Source: Symbiobacterium thermophilum IAM 14863 | Lineage (GTDB): Bacteria; Bacillota; Sulfobacillia; Symbiobacteriales; Symbiobacteriaceae | Direction: 5' to 3' | Length of the DNA: 64,000 bases | Assembly (NCBI RefSeq): GCF_000009905.1 | Contig: NC_006177.1 | Span: 3,048,595-3,112,594, forward strand | Shown: positions 9,967-19,572 of the stretch, one piece after another | How positions within the stretch are numbered: the stretch's first letter is position 1 | How the letters are laid out: each line of letters opens with the position of its first letter | Made by a program: the position numbers and the translations under genes | Notes under the pieces: generated by a model | Databases searched by the model: none | Told to the model about the DNA's origin: nothing | Seen by the model: the letters and a program-made list of their open reading frames with translations, nothing else

Positions 9967-10632
9967 CTAGGCGTTTGCGGCCACCGCGCGCCGGCTCACC
10001 AGCTCGCGGAGCCGCTGGACCATCGGGCCGATCCGCTCGGCCCGGAGCCGGTACGCGGCGCGATTGGCGATCAGCCGCATGGACGAGGTCCACAGTTCCT
10101 CCACCACGACCAGGTTGTTCTCCCGCAGGGTGCGGCCGGTCTCCACGATGTCGACGATCAGGTCCGCCAGCCCCACCTTGGGGGCCACCTCGATGGAGCC
10201 GTGCAGGAAGATCGTCTCGACCTGCAGGCCCCGGCTGTTGAAGTACGCCTCCGTCATGCGCGGGTACTTGGTCGCCACCCGCTGCCGGGAGCGGCCGCTC
10301 AGGAGCTGCCGGGGGTCCACCCCCGCAGGCGCCGCCAGCACGAAGCGGCACTGGCTGTAGCCCAGGTCCAGCAGTTCGTAGACCTGGGGCTCCAGCTCCA
10401 TGAGCACGTTCTTGCCGACGATCCCCAGGTCCGCGGCCCCGTACTCCACATAGGTGGGAACGTCCGAGTCGCGGGCGATGATGAAGCGCGTGCCCTGCGC
10501 CGGGCACTCGACGTAAAGGCTCCGCCCCTCCTCGGGCTCCAGCTCCGGCCCGGCCAGACCCGCCTCCCGGAGAAAGCGGACCGTCGCGGCGTACGGGCGG
10601 CCTTTGGGCAGGGCGATCGTGATCGGCGACAT
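9967..10632 (-). CDS. hisG: ATP phosphoribosyltransferase, short form catalytic subunit
   Basis: First committed enzyme of histidine synthesis, 221 residues. Hallmarks are ITIALPKGRPY, ARDSDVPTYVEYGAADLGIVG and the PRPP loop region IVDIVETGRTLRENNL. It is the short form lacking the C-terminal histidine-binding domain, so activity and feedback control should require HisZ, encoded just upstream. Confidence 0.95.
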   Translation of the reverse strand: MSPITIALPKGRPYAATVRFLREAGLAGPELEPEEGRSLYVECPAQGTRFIIARDSDVPTYVEYGAADLGIVGKNVLMELEPQVYELLDLGYSQCRFVLAAPAGVDPRQLLSGRSRQRVATKYPRMTEAYFNSRGLQVETIFLHGSIEVAPKVGLADLIVDIVETGRTLRENNLVVVEELWTSSMRLIANRAAYRLRAERIGPMVQRLRELVSRRAVAANA

Positions 10633-10693
10633 GAATGCAGTTCCCTCCTGGAAGACTTCATGGGTGCCGGGGTGCCGGGGCCCCGGGGCCTGC

Positions 10694-10719
10694 GGCGCCG
10701 AGCCCCGCTGCCCGGCGCC
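10694..10719. repeat. GC-rich inverted repeat between hisZ and hisG
   Basis: GGCGCCG (10694-10700) can pair with CGGCGCC (10713-10719); a self-complementary 12-mer CCGGGGCCCCGG lies nearby at 10675-10686. This 95-nt spacer is the longest gap inside the his operon. It may set the HisZ:HisG ratio by attenuation or mRNA processing, but nothing here proves that. Confidence 0.35.
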
Positions 10720-10727
10720 TGCAACGG

Positions 10728-11933
10728 CTAGTGAATCGACGGCACCCCCGGGCGCAACACCCGTGCCGCGGCCCGGGCGCGAGCGTACGCGGCCAGCTCC
10801 TCCCCGGTCCGGTCCAGGAAATCCACCTCCACGGCCAGCCCCTGCGCCCGGAGCCGCGCCGCCCAGGCCATGGCCGCCGCCTCCTGCCCGGGCGGGCAGG
10901 CGATCACGGCGTCAAGGCCCGGCTCCGCGGCGAGAGCACCCTGCTGCTCCTGCGCCATCAGCAGCCGGTCCACCTCCAGGGCGAAGCCCGTCGCTGCCAG
11001 CGGCCGGCCGAACTCCGCGACCAGGTTGTCGTACCGGCCGCCGCCCAGGACCGGCGCCCCGATGCCCGGGAGATAGCCCTCGAAGACGACCCCGGTGTAG
11101 TAGCCCAGGGACCGCACCAGCCCCAGGTCGAGGTTGACCTGCTCGGCCACCCCCAGGGCCTCCAGCACCTCGAGCACCCGGCCCAGGTGCTGCAGCGCCT
11201 CCGCCACCCGGCCACCGACGCCGCCGAAGCGGGCCACGGCCTCCGCATAACTGCCGTGGAAGTGGACCAGCGCCAGCAGCCGTTCCGCCCGCTCGCCGGA
11301 GAGGCCCGCCCGGGCGACCCCCTGCTCGAAGGCCACAAGATCCCGGGCGACCATCGCCTCCTTCAGCACGGCCGCGGCCTGAGGATCGACGCCGGCGCTC
11401 TCAAACAGCCCCTCCACGACGCCGACGTGGCCCAGACCGATACGAAAACCGGTGAGGTCCGCCGCCCGGACCGCGGCGCACGCCAGGCTGATGACCTCCG
11501 CGTCGGCGGCCTCCCCCGGCGCCCCGACCAGCTCCACCCCGGCCTGCCAGATCTCACTGGTCGCGCCGGCCCTGAGTTCCCGGTGCCGGAAGACCGGCGC
11601 AAAATAAGAAAGCCGGAGCGGCAGGGGCTCGTCGGCCAGCCGGGTCGCCATCAGGCGGGCGATGGGGGTTGTCATGTCCGGGCGCAAGGCCAGGGTGCGC
11701 CCCTTTCGGTCGAAGAACTGGTACAGGTCCTCCCGGCGGCCCCAGTTGGCCGCGCCGGCGGCAACCGCCTCCAGGTACTCGATGACCGGAGTGGAGACCT
11801 CCCGGTAACCCCAGGCGCGGAAGACGTTGTCCAGCCTTGCGGAGAGGCGGCGCATTGCTGCCGCTTCCGACGGCAGCCGGTCGCGCACTCCGTCGGGCAC
11901 CTGCGTCCGGGTCACCGGTGTGCTCACGGCCAT
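10728..11933 (-). CDS. hisZ: ATP phosphoribosyltransferase regulatory subunit HisZ
   Basis: HisRS-like protein of 401 residues that forms the hetero-octamer with short HisG and binds histidine. It carries class II synthetase-like motif 2 (YFAPVFRHREL), PDMTTPIARL and GGGRYDNLVAEFG, but its C-terminus lacks the histidyl-tRNA synthetase anticodon domain. ATG 11933 follows AGGAGGGCG; an upstream in-frame start reading through the promoter was rejected. First gene of the operon. Confidence 0.92.
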   Translation of the reverse strand: MAVSTPVTRTQVPDGVRDRLPSEAAAMRRLSARLDNVFRAWGYREVSTPVIEYLEAVAAGAANWGRREDLYQFFDRKGRTLALRPDMTTPIARLMATRLADEPLPLRLSYFAPVFRHRELRAGATSEIWQAGVELVGAPGEAADAEVISLACAAVRAADLTGFRIGLGHVGVVEGLFESAGVDPQAAAVLKEAMVARDLVAFEQGVARAGLSGERAERLLALVHFHGSYAEAVARFGGVGGRVAEALQHLGRVLEVLEALGVAEQVNLDLGLVRSLGYYTGVVFEGYLPGIGAPVLGGGRYDNLVAEFGRPLAATGFALEVDRLLMAQEQQGALAAEPGLDAVIACPPGQEAAAMAWAARLRAQGLAVEVDFLDRTGEELAAYARARAAARVLRPGVPSIH

Positions 11934-11979
11934 CGCCCTCCTGTACTTTAGTAGGCTAATGTGATAAATGGCTAAAACG

Positions 11980-12008
11980 AGGCTACCATAATCGACCGCT
12001 TTGGTCAA
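11980..12008 (-). promoter_or_regulatory. promoter of the his operon
   Basis: On the minus strand TTGACC (12003-12008), a 17-nt spacer and TAGCCT (11980-11985) lie about 45 nt before the hisZ SD. The leader is too short for a T-box or leader-peptide attenuator. Confidence 0.5.
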
Positions 12009-12017
12009 GAGGGCGCG

Positions 12018-12043
12018 AAAAACCCGACCGGAGACCGGTCGGG
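12018..12043 (-). terminator. intrinsic terminator of the RRM protein gene
   Basis: Perfect 9-bp stem CCCGACCGG / CCGGTCGGG with a 3-nt loop, followed on the minus strand by five T. It sits 14 nt after the stop codon and isolates this gene from the his promoter. Confidence 0.88.
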
Positions 12044-12056
12044 TAGGCGGAAGGAG

Positions 12057-12317
12057 CTACATCCCGCCCTGTCGGGCCTGCGCCTCGTTGACGGTGAGGG
12101 GCCGGCCCCCGTATTCGTAATTGTGCAACTCGGCGATGGCCCTGCGCGCCGCCTCCTCGTCAGCCATGTCCACGAACCCGAAGCCGCGGGAGCGGCCGGT
12201 TTCACGGTCGGTGATGATGCGGGCGTTCTCCACCTCGCCGTAGGGCTCGAAGAGGGCACGCAGGTCCTCGGGGGTGGTGCTCCAGGGCAGGTTTCCCACG
12301 TAGATGCTGAATGGCAC
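12057..12317 (-). CDS. RRM-domain RNA-binding protein
   Basis: A single RNA recognition motif of 86 residues, almost the whole protein. RNP2 is SIYVGNLPW and RNP1 is GRSRGFGFVDM, both with the aromatic residues that stack on RNA bases. It resembles the small glycine-tail-less RRM proteins of cyanobacteria and other bacteria, often linked to cold or stress. The GTG start (12317) has AGGAGGAGG 9 nt upstream; a longer reading from ATG 12353 would place that SD inside the gene. Confidence 0.88.
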   Translation of the reverse strand: MPFSIYVGNLPWSTTPEDLRALFEPYGEVENARIITDRETGRSRGFGFVDMADEEAARRAIAELHNYEYGGRPLTVNEAQARQGGM

Positions 12318-12506
12318 GATCCGTTGCCTCCTCCTGTCGGGGCGCCGATCCAATCGGATGCTCTGGGCCCTGTTGCGGGTTTAGCCTCATTGTGCGCGGC
12401 CCGGACGGGTTCACGCGGGAGAAAATCTGGGCGGCTGCCGCCCGCAATCTGCCTGCGCCGCATACCAGAGGCCGCACATGCCCGGCTGCACACTGGCTGC
12501 GACGGA

Positions 12507-12537
12507 TTGAAGATGCGGCATGACGTCGTGTTATAAT
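12507..12537 (+). promoter_or_regulatory. extended -10 promoter for the antiporter gene
   Basis: TATAAT at 12532-12537 is preceded by TG one base upstream (TGTTATAAT), an extended -10. A TTGAAG at 12507-12512 gives a long 19-nt spacer, tolerable with an extended -10. Confidence 0.6.
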
Positions 12538-12577
12538 ACCAAGATGTTGTGTATTCCTGTACGAAAGGGTGGAAGGC

Positions 12578-14446
12578 ATGCCCCATCACGGCCCGACCCT
12601 GGGCAGCCTCGTCCTGGTCGCGATCCTGGCCTTCGTGGTCCCGCTCCTGCTGAACCGGCTAAAGCGCGTGCGCATCCCCATCGCCGCCGGCGAAATCCTG
12701 GCCGGGGTGCTGGTCGGCAAGAGCGGCCTCGGCCTGGTGCAGAGCGACGATCTGCTCTCGATCTTCAACTTTCTTGGTATCGGCGCGCTGATGTTCCTGG
12801 CCGGCATGGAGATCGACCTGGCCGCGCTGGTGGGCGGAGGAGCCCGTCCGAAGGGGCGGCCCGCCTGGCTCGCCCGCCTGCACCATCCGCTGGCCCTGGG
12901 TGTGGCCCTCTTCCTGCTCACCACCTACGGGGCCTGGTGGTTCGCCGGCCTGCTCCAGCGGCGGGGCCTGGTCGAGGAGCCGCTCTTCCTCACCCTGATC
13001 ATCGCCACGTGCGGCCTTTCGATCATCATGCCCGTCCTGAAGGACCGCCAGATGCTGACGGATCCCTTCGGCCAGGTGCTCTTCTCCACCGCGGTGATCG
13101 CCGACTTCCTGCCGATGCTCGGCCTTTCGGTCCTGGCCGCGGTCAAGGTCAACGGCTCCGCCCTGGAAGCGCTGTGGATCCTCGCCCTGATCGCCGCCGG
13201 CGCCGCGGTCTACCTGGCCGCCCGGTGGCTCAGCCGGTTCAACCTGTTGGAAGGGCTCACAGGCGGCACGGCGCAGATCGGCGTGCGGGCCGCCTGGGCG
13301 CTCATGCTCGTCTTCCTGGCCCTGGCGCAGACCGTGGGCGTCGAGGCCATCCTCGGCTCCTTCCTGGCCGGTCTCCTGCTCTCGATGCTCGCCGGTTCCC
13401 ACCGGGAGGAGATCACCCACAAACTGGATGCGCTGGGCTTCGGGTTCCTCATCCCCATTTTCTTCGTGATGGTGGGCGTCGAGTTCGATCTGCGCGCCCT
13501 GCTCGGCGACCCTGCGGCCCTGGCGCTGGTGCCTCTGCTCCTGGCCGGCACCCTGGTGGTCAAGGCCGTCCCCGGAGTCCTGCTGGCCATCTGGCATCCG
13601 CCCCGCAAGACCCTCGCGGGGATGGTCCTGCTCACGACCCAGATGTCGGTCACCATCGCCGCCTCGGCGGTGGCCTACACGGTGGGGGCCTACGGCGCCT
13701 CCACCCACGCGGCGGTGGTGCTCGTGGCCATCACGACGGCCATCCTCGGCCCGGTCCTGTTCAACCGCATTCTGGGTGAACCTGCGGACGCCCCGGTGCG
13801 GCGCGCGGTGGTATTGGCCGGCATGAACCGGCTGTCGCTGCACCTGGGCCGGCGGCTGGTGGCGCAGGGGGTTCCGGTGCGCGCGGTGGACGAACACCCC
13901 GAACGTGCAGCGGAGTTCACGGCGGCCGGCATTCAGGCGGTGGTGGCGGATCCGGCCTCGGCGGAGGGGTTGCGCCAGGCGGGCGCAGAGGACGCCCGCG
14001 CGCTGGTGGCGCTGACCAGCGACGAACGCTCCAACCTCGCCGCGGCTCGCCTGGGCCGCGGGGAGTTCGGCATCCCGCGCGCCATCCTCTTCGCAACCAG
14101 CCCGGACGGGCTGGCGGAAGCCCGGCAGGAAGGACTGGAGGCGGTGAATCCGGACCTGGCGCCGGCCCTGCTGGTGGAGAGCCTGCTCTCCAGCCCGGCC
14201 GCGACCGAGCTCTTCACGGGCGGGGACCAGGACGTGCAGATCCAGGACTTCCTGCTGGCCGGCGGACCCCTGGCGGGCACCGCCCTGCGGGATGCGCCGC
14301 TGCCCGCCGGGGTGCTGGTGGTGTCGGTGAAGCGGGGCGCCGAGAAGATCGTACCCCACGGTCACACCGTGCTGCAGCGGGGCGACCTGCTCACCGTGGT
14401 CGGCCCGCCCGAGGCGTGGGAGGAGATGCGCCGCCTCACCGGCTGA
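12578..14446 (+). CDS. CPA2-type cation:proton antiporter with C-terminal RCK domain
   Basis: Integral membrane Na+/H+ or K+/H+ exchanger of 622 residues. Residues 1-400 contain about twelve hydrophobic helices with family motifs (AAGEILAGVLVGKSGLG, ALMFLAGMEIDL, GSFLAGLLLSML, PIFFVMVGVEFDL). Residues 405-520 form a Rossmann-like TrkA-N domain, but its glycine motif is altered (AGMNRLSLHLGRRL instead of GxGxxG), so nucleotide binding is uncertain. The last 70 residues look like TrkA-C (LRDAPLPAGVLVVSVKR). ATG 12578 has AGGGTGG 5 nt before it; GTG 12569 in frame is possible. Confidence 0.88.
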   Translation: MPHHGPTLGSLVLVAILAFVVPLLLNRLKRVRIPIAAGEILAGVLVGKSGLGLVQSDDLLSIFNFLGIGALMFLAGMEIDLAALVGGGARPKGRPAWLARLHHPLALGVALFLLTTYGAWWFAGLLQRRGLVEEPLFLTLIIATCGLSIIMPVLKDRQMLTDPFGQVLFSTAVIADFLPMLGLSVLAAVKVNGSALEALWILALIAAGAAVYLAARWLSRFNLLEGLTGGTAQIGVRAAWALMLVFLALAQTVGVEAILGSFLAGLLLSMLAGSHREEITHKLDALGFGFLIPIFFVMVGVEFDLRALLGDPAALALVPLLLAGTLVVKAVPGVLLAIWHPPRKTLAGMVLLTTQMSVTIAASAVAYTVGAYGASTHAAVVLVAITTAILGPVLFNRILGEPADAPVRRAVVLAGMNRLSLHLGRRLVAQGVPVRAVDEHPERAAEFTAAGIQAVVADPASAEGLRQAGAEDARALVALTSDERSNLAAARLGRGEFGIPRAILFATSPDGLAEARQEGLEAVNPDLAPALLVESLLSSPAATELFTGGDQDVQIQDFLLAGGPLAGTALRDAPLPAGVLVVSVKRGAEKIVPHGHTVLQRGDLLTVVGPPEAWEEMRRLTG

Positions 14447-15961
<1,515 letters not shown>

Positions 15962-15996
15962 CAGATCCGCAACCCCGCCCGGAGACGGCGTGAGCA

Positions 15997-16029
15997 CCGG
16001 GGCCCGGCAGTCGACCTGCCGGGCCCCGG
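15997..16029 (+). terminator. strong hairpin after tpl
   Basis: Perfect 14-bp stem CCGGGGCCCGGCAG / CTGCCGGGCCCCGG with a 5-nt loop, 35 nt after the stop. There is no T run, so termination rests on stem strength. The rest of the gap to 16141 shows nothing clear. Confidence 0.6.
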
Positions 16030-16141
16030 CGCGTCGAACGATGCCCGGCCATCGGCGGCGTCGCCCCGGGCCCCGTCACCAAACCGGCGGCGTGCACATA
16101 CGCTGGACCTGAACTCGTATGCGCGAAAGGAGAGGAGAAGG

Positions 16142-16747
16142 ATGCAGCAGCCCGGCATGGTGACCTACAGCCCGCAGGCGCCGGTTCAGACCCAGCCGCA
16201 GGCAGCCCTGGCTGCGCCGGTCCCCTTCGCCGCCGGACCATTCGGCAGCGCGCCGCCCTTCGCCCAGACCGGCCTGCCCGTGCAGGGGCAGCAGCCCAAC
16301 CCCGCCCAGGTGCTGACCCAGCAGCTGGTGCAGACGGCCCGGTCCCTGGAGCAGCTCTTCCCCGGTTACCAGGCTCTGCTCTCGCTCCTGCTGGAGGCCA
16401 GCAGTAACGCCCCCTCGCCCGCCCTGAACGAGGCGGTGCGCAGCGTCGAGGAGGGGCTCTACTACCACGGGGCCGCGCTGGGAGCGATCCGGAGGATCCT
16501 CTGCGGCGAGGCCACCCCAAACGTACTTATGAATCTGGCCGCGGGCTTCCACGGGCTCATGCGCACGCAGCCCAGGGTGCGCGCGGCGGCGGAACAGGTG
16601 CTCTCGCTGATGCCCTCGGCCCGGCAAAGCCTGACCGGAACCCTGGTACAGTCGATCGGCGCGGCAGACGGCGTGCTGGCCGCGGCGGCAACCGCCATCC
16701 AGACCCTCGTGGGACCCCAGGCGTGGGAGGCCGCCAGGACCACCTGA
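16142..16747 (+). CDS. hypothetical protein with Pro/Gln/Ala-rich N-terminus
   Basis: Not recognised. The 201 residues divide into a low-complexity, Q/P/A-rich N-terminal 55 residues (QAPVQTQPQAALAAPVPF) and a helical alanine/leucine-rich C-terminal 145 residues (VLTQQLVQTARSLEQLFPGY, SVEEGLYYHGAALGAIRRIL). No transmembrane segment, signal peptide or catalytic motif is apparent. The composition recalls spore-coat-like or surface-associated proteins of Firmicutes, but this is only a resemblance. A strong purine SD (AGGAGAGGAGAAGG) supports the ATG, and a classical terminator follows. Confidence 0.75.
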   Translation: MQQPGMVTYSPQAPVQTQPQAALAAPVPFAAGPFGSAPPFAQTGLPVQGQQPNPAQVLTQQLVQTARSLEQLFPGYQALLSLLLEASSNAPSPALNEAVRSVEEGLYYHGAALGAIRRILCGEATPNVLMNLAAGFHGLMRTQPRVRAAAEQVLSLMPSARQSLTGTLVQSIGAADGVLAAAATAIQTLVGPQAWEAARTT

Positions 16748-16764
16748 GTTCCCTATGACGCAAG

Positions 16765-16797
16765 CAGCACAGGGGGTCTGTCCCCCTGTGCTGTTTT
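16765..16797 (+). terminator. intrinsic terminator
   Basis: Stem CAGCACAGGGGG / CCCCCTGTGCTG with a 5-nt loop, followed by TTTT. It lies between the convergent hypothetical gene and the YerC-like gene. Confidence 0.88.
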
Positions 16798-16806
16798 CGC
16801 TGCGCC

Positions 16807-17118
16807 TCAGCCCTGTTTCTTGTACTCGTTCCTGGTCCGTTCCAGCACGATGCGGTATCCGTCAGCCCCGTAGTTGAGGCACTTCTTCACGCGACTGATG
16901 GTGGCCGTGCTGGCGCCCGTTGCCGCAACGATATCTTCATAGGTCATGCCCGCGTCCAGCATCTTGGCCACCTCGAGCCGTTGTGCCAGAGCCTTGATCT
17001 CGCCGATCGTTGCAATATCCTCGAAGAAGCGATAGAACTCCTCCACCGTCTTCAGGGTCAGCATCGCCTCAAACAGCTTGTCAGTCAATTCGTCGCGCAG
17101 TTTCTCGTTGACCGGCAT
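16807..17118 (-). CDS. YerC/YecD-type TrpR-like DNA-binding protein
   Basis: Small helical repressor-like protein of 103 residues in the TrpR superfamily (YerC/YecD family). LAQRLEVAKMLDAGMTYEDI and TGASTATISRVKKCLNYG form the helix-turn-helix. These Firmicute proteins are usually orphan regulators whose ligand is unknown; proximity to an aromatic amino-acid lyase (tpl) is suggestive but two transcription units separate them. ATG 17118 lies 9 nt after GGGAGGG; a GTG at 17139 would overlap that SD. Confidence 0.85.
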   Translation of the reverse strand: MPVNEKLRDELTDKLFEAMLTLKTVEEFYRFFEDIATIGEIKALAQRLEVAKMLDAGMTYEDIVAATGASTATISRVKKCLNYGADGYRIVLERTRNEYKKQG

Positions 17119-17232
17119 GCACGGGTTCCCTCCCAGCACAGCGCATCTGCCATGACGTATTCGCTTTCGCAGGCGAAAACCCCTTTTCCCCGGCGGTGGG
17201 CTGTCGCGGTGAACCCCTGCGGCCCGCGCGGC

Positions 17233-17418
17233 TCAGGTCCCCAGGGCGAGCAGCCCGGCCACGAAGATGAGGGCCATGCCGATCGCTGCGCAGACCCCGA
17301 ACGCGAGCAGGAACGCCTCGGACAGGTACCGGTTGCGGCGCAGCACCACCGAAAGCGGCGCCATCACCAGGATGCCCAGCGCCAGGTCGATCACGCCCAG
17401 TCCCAGAACGGAGCCCAT
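17233..17418 (-). CDS. small two-helix membrane protein
   Basis: Not recognised. The 61 residues form two hydrophobic segments (LGVIDLALGILVMAPLSVVL and FLLAFGVCAAIGMALIFVAG) joined by a basic loop RRNRYLSE. A purine-rich GGTGGAGG directly abuts the ATG, with GGGGGCGG further upstream as the more likely SD. It stands alone between YerC and the SIMPL gene. Confidence 0.6.
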   Translation of the reverse strand: MGSVLGLGVIDLALGILVMAPLSVVLRRNRYLSEAFLLAFGVCAAIGMALIFVAGLLALGT

Positions 17419-17535
17419 CCTCCACCGCCCCCATTTATCCGACTTTTCGATCTCGTTTGTTATTTATATGTCCGGAGGCGGTTCCCCTGCTGATTATGCC
17501 CAAACGGGCTCCCTTCGTGTGCGCCGGCCGGACAG

Positions 17536-17572
17536 AACAAGGGGTCCCCTCCTCCCACGAGGAGGGGACCCC
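17536..17572 (-). terminator. terminator of the SIMPL gene
   Basis: Perfect 14-bp stem GGGGTCCCCTCCTC / GAGGAGGGGACCCC with a 4-nt loop; the minus-strand exit reads TTGTT. Confidence 0.75.
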
Positions 17573-17617
17573 GCTCCGCGCGCCCGCTGCGGTGGAGCCG
17601 CTGTGTACGGGGCCGCG

Positions 17618-18361
17618 CTACTGCAGCTCGAACGTCACCGAAACCGTCGCCGAGAACGTGGATGTGCCGGCGTACACGGGCACCGGCGCGATTTCCGCGG
17701 CCACCCCGTCCATGTTGAACCCGGCCCGGGCCTTGACCAGCGACGCGCCCTGGTCCTGGACGCTGACCGAGTGGACCCGGACCACCTTGGCGCCGAGCTC
17801 GCCGGCGACCAGCTCCGCCTTGGCCTTGGCATCGGCTACCGCCAGCTTCAGCGCGTCATCCAGCAGCTTGTCGGCGTTCTTCACCTGGAAGGTGACGCCC
17901 CGGAGATCGTTGGCCCCGGCCTGAACCGCCGCCTGGATCAGCTCGGCGACCTTGTCCAGGTCCTGCGTGGTGATGGACAGGGTGTTGGTCGCCCGGTAGC
18001 CGACCAGCTCCTGGCCCCGCTCCTGCGTCCAGTTGTACTCGGCGGCGAGCTGGAACATGCTGGTCTGGAGCTCCTCCTCCTTCACGCCCTTGGCCTTCAG
18101 GGCTTCGGCCACCTTGTTGATGCTGTCGCTCAGGGCGTTGTACGCCTCGATCGGCGTCGGCTTGACCTCGCTGACGCCCACTGTGATGACCGCGGTGTCT
18201 GGCTTTACCTCGAGCTCACCCCGTCCCACTACCGACAGGGTCCGCACGGGGGTATCGTCCTCAGCCGCGTGGACCGGCGCGGCCTGCGGCAGGAAGGCTG
18301 CGATGCCGAGAATCAGGAGGCCGGCGAGGATAACCGTGAGAAGACCGTTCCGCAACCTCAT
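17618..18361 (-). CDS. SIMPL (DUF541) domain secreted protein
   Basis: Exported protein of 247 residues. A signal peptide is clear (MRLRNGLLTVILAGLLILG, cleavage near VHAAEDD). The rest is a SIMPL/DUF541 domain: RTLSVVGRGELEVKPD is the typical first strand, followed by alternating strand-helix repeats and ending VSVTFEL. Family members include oxidative-stress-linked BP26/OMP28 and YggE, mostly of unknown molecular function. ATG 18361 lies 7 nt after AGGAGG. Confidence 0.88.
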   Translation of the reverse strand: MRLRNGLLTVILAGLLILGIAAFLPQAAPVHAAEDDTPVRTLSVVGRGELEVKPDTAVITVGVSEVKPTPIEAYNALSDSINKVAEALKAKGVKEEELQTSMFQLAAEYNWTQERGQELVGYRATNTLSITTQDLDKVAELIQAAVQAGANDLRGVTFQVKNADKLLDDALKLAVADAKAKAELVAGELGAKVVRVHSVSVQDQGASLVKARAGFNMDGVAAEIAPVPVYAGTSTFSATVSVTFELQ

Positions 18362-18384
18362 TCGGATCCCTCCTCTGCGTGGTG

Positions 18385-18405
18385 TCCTCCCGTTAGACGG
18401 GAGGA
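18385..18405. repeat. hairpin in the SIMPL leader
   Basis: Perfect 9-bp inverted repeat TCCTCCCGT / ACGGGAGGA with a 3-nt loop, 11 nt upstream of the SIMPL SD. The arm CCTCCCG could also pair with an SD-like purine run, so it might influence initiation. Confidence 0.35.
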
Positions 18406-18513
18406 GTCGGTACGCCGGGTTCATCTTCTTGCCACCGGTAAAAGGAATCCCGGGTCGGACAGGAGGGAGATTTAACACATCGATTATTCCGGATAAAAGG
18501 GGGGCTGATCTGT

Positions 18514-19572
18514 ATGTGTTCGGCCGTTCAGCAGCGCACCGTGATGACGTCCCGCCTGAGGATCCACGTTCGCGAAGCCGGATCCGGTCCGGTCCCTGTA
18601 GTGCTCCTGCACGGCAACTGCAGCTCCTCCGCCTTCTTCGACGAGCTGATGCTCTCCCTGGGCCCGCGCTACCGCGCGATCGCGCCCGACCTGCGGGGCT
18701 ACGGCCAGACCGAGCCCCTGCCGGTGGACGCGACCCGGGGCTGCGGCGACTGGGCTGATGACCTGGCCGCCCTGGTGGACGCCCTGGGGCTCGGGCGCTT
18801 CCACCTGGCGGGCTGGTCCATGGGCGGAGGCATCGCGATGCGTTACGCCCCGGACCACGCGGACCGGCTGCTCTCCCTCACCCTCATCGCGCCCCTGAGC
18901 CCGTTCGGCTTCGGCGGCACCCGGGACGCCGAGGGGACGCCCACCGCCCCCGACTTCGCGGGCTCCGGCGGCGGCACGGTGAACCGGGACTTCGTGGGAC
19001 GGATCGCGGAGGGAGACCGCGGCGCTGATCACCCCTCCTCGCCGCGCAACATCCTGAACAGCTTCTACTTCAAGCCGCCGTTCCGGGGCACGGAAGAACA
19101 GGAGGAGCGCTGGGTGGATGCGCTCCTCAGCACCCGCATCGGCGACGACCATTACCCCGGCGACGCCGTGCCCTCCGGCAACTGGCCCGACATGGCGCCC
19201 GGCACGCGCGGCATCAACAACGCCATGTCGCCCAAGTACCACAACGTATCCCACTTCGCCCACATCGACCCGAAGCCGCCGGTGCTCTGGATTCGGGGCG
19301 ACAGCGACCAGATCGTCAGCGACACCTCGCTCTTCGACCTGGCCTATCTGGGCCAGATCGGGGCAGTGCCCGGATGGCCCGGCCCCGAGGCCTGCCCGCC
19401 CCAGCCGATGGTCGCCCAGACCCGCTTCGTCCTCGAGCGCTACCGGGCCGGCGGGGGCGAGTATGAGGAGGTCGTCATCGCAGACGCCGGCCACTCGCCC
19501 TTCATTGAGCAGCCCCAGGCTTTCCTGAGCCACTTCCTGCGCCACCTGGAGCGGTCGTCCGCCCAGAGCTGA
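18514..19572 (+). CDS. alpha/beta hydrolase
   Basis: Soluble alpha/beta-hydrolase of 352 residues. The oxyanion segment is VVLLHGNCSSS, the nucleophile elbow is GWSMGGG with the Ser, the acid is probably in WIRGDSDQIV and the catalytic His is in ADAGHSPF. A roughly 130-residue cap domain rich in Gly/Pro/Asp separates strands 6 and 7, so it may act on a bulky ester or C-C bond; the substrate cannot be told. The last 71 nt overlap, in antisense, the end of the GGDEF-EAL gene. Confidence 0.85.
   Translation: MCSAVQQRTVMTSRLRIHVREAGSGPVPVVLLHGNCSSSAFFDELMLSLGPRYRAIAPDLRGYGQTEPLPVDATRGCGDWADDLAALVDALGLGRFHLAGWSMGGGIAMRYAPDHADRLLSLTLIAPLSPFGFGGTRDAEGTPTAPDFAGSGGGTVNRDFVGRIAEGDRGADHPSSPRNILNSFYFKPPFRGTEEQEERWVDALLSTRIGDDHYPGDAVPSGNWPDMAPGTRGINNAMSPKYHNVSHFAHIDPKPPVLWIRGDSDQIVSDTSLFDLAYLGQIGAVPGWPGPEACPPQPMVAQTRFVLERYRAGGGEYEEVVIADAGHSPFIEQPQAFLSHFLRHLERSSAQS

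Noticed and set aside
11934-12008. T-box or His leader-peptide attenuator before hisZ
   Set aside because: Leader is about 45 nt, with no TGGNACC-type bulge, no His codon run and no terminator pair.
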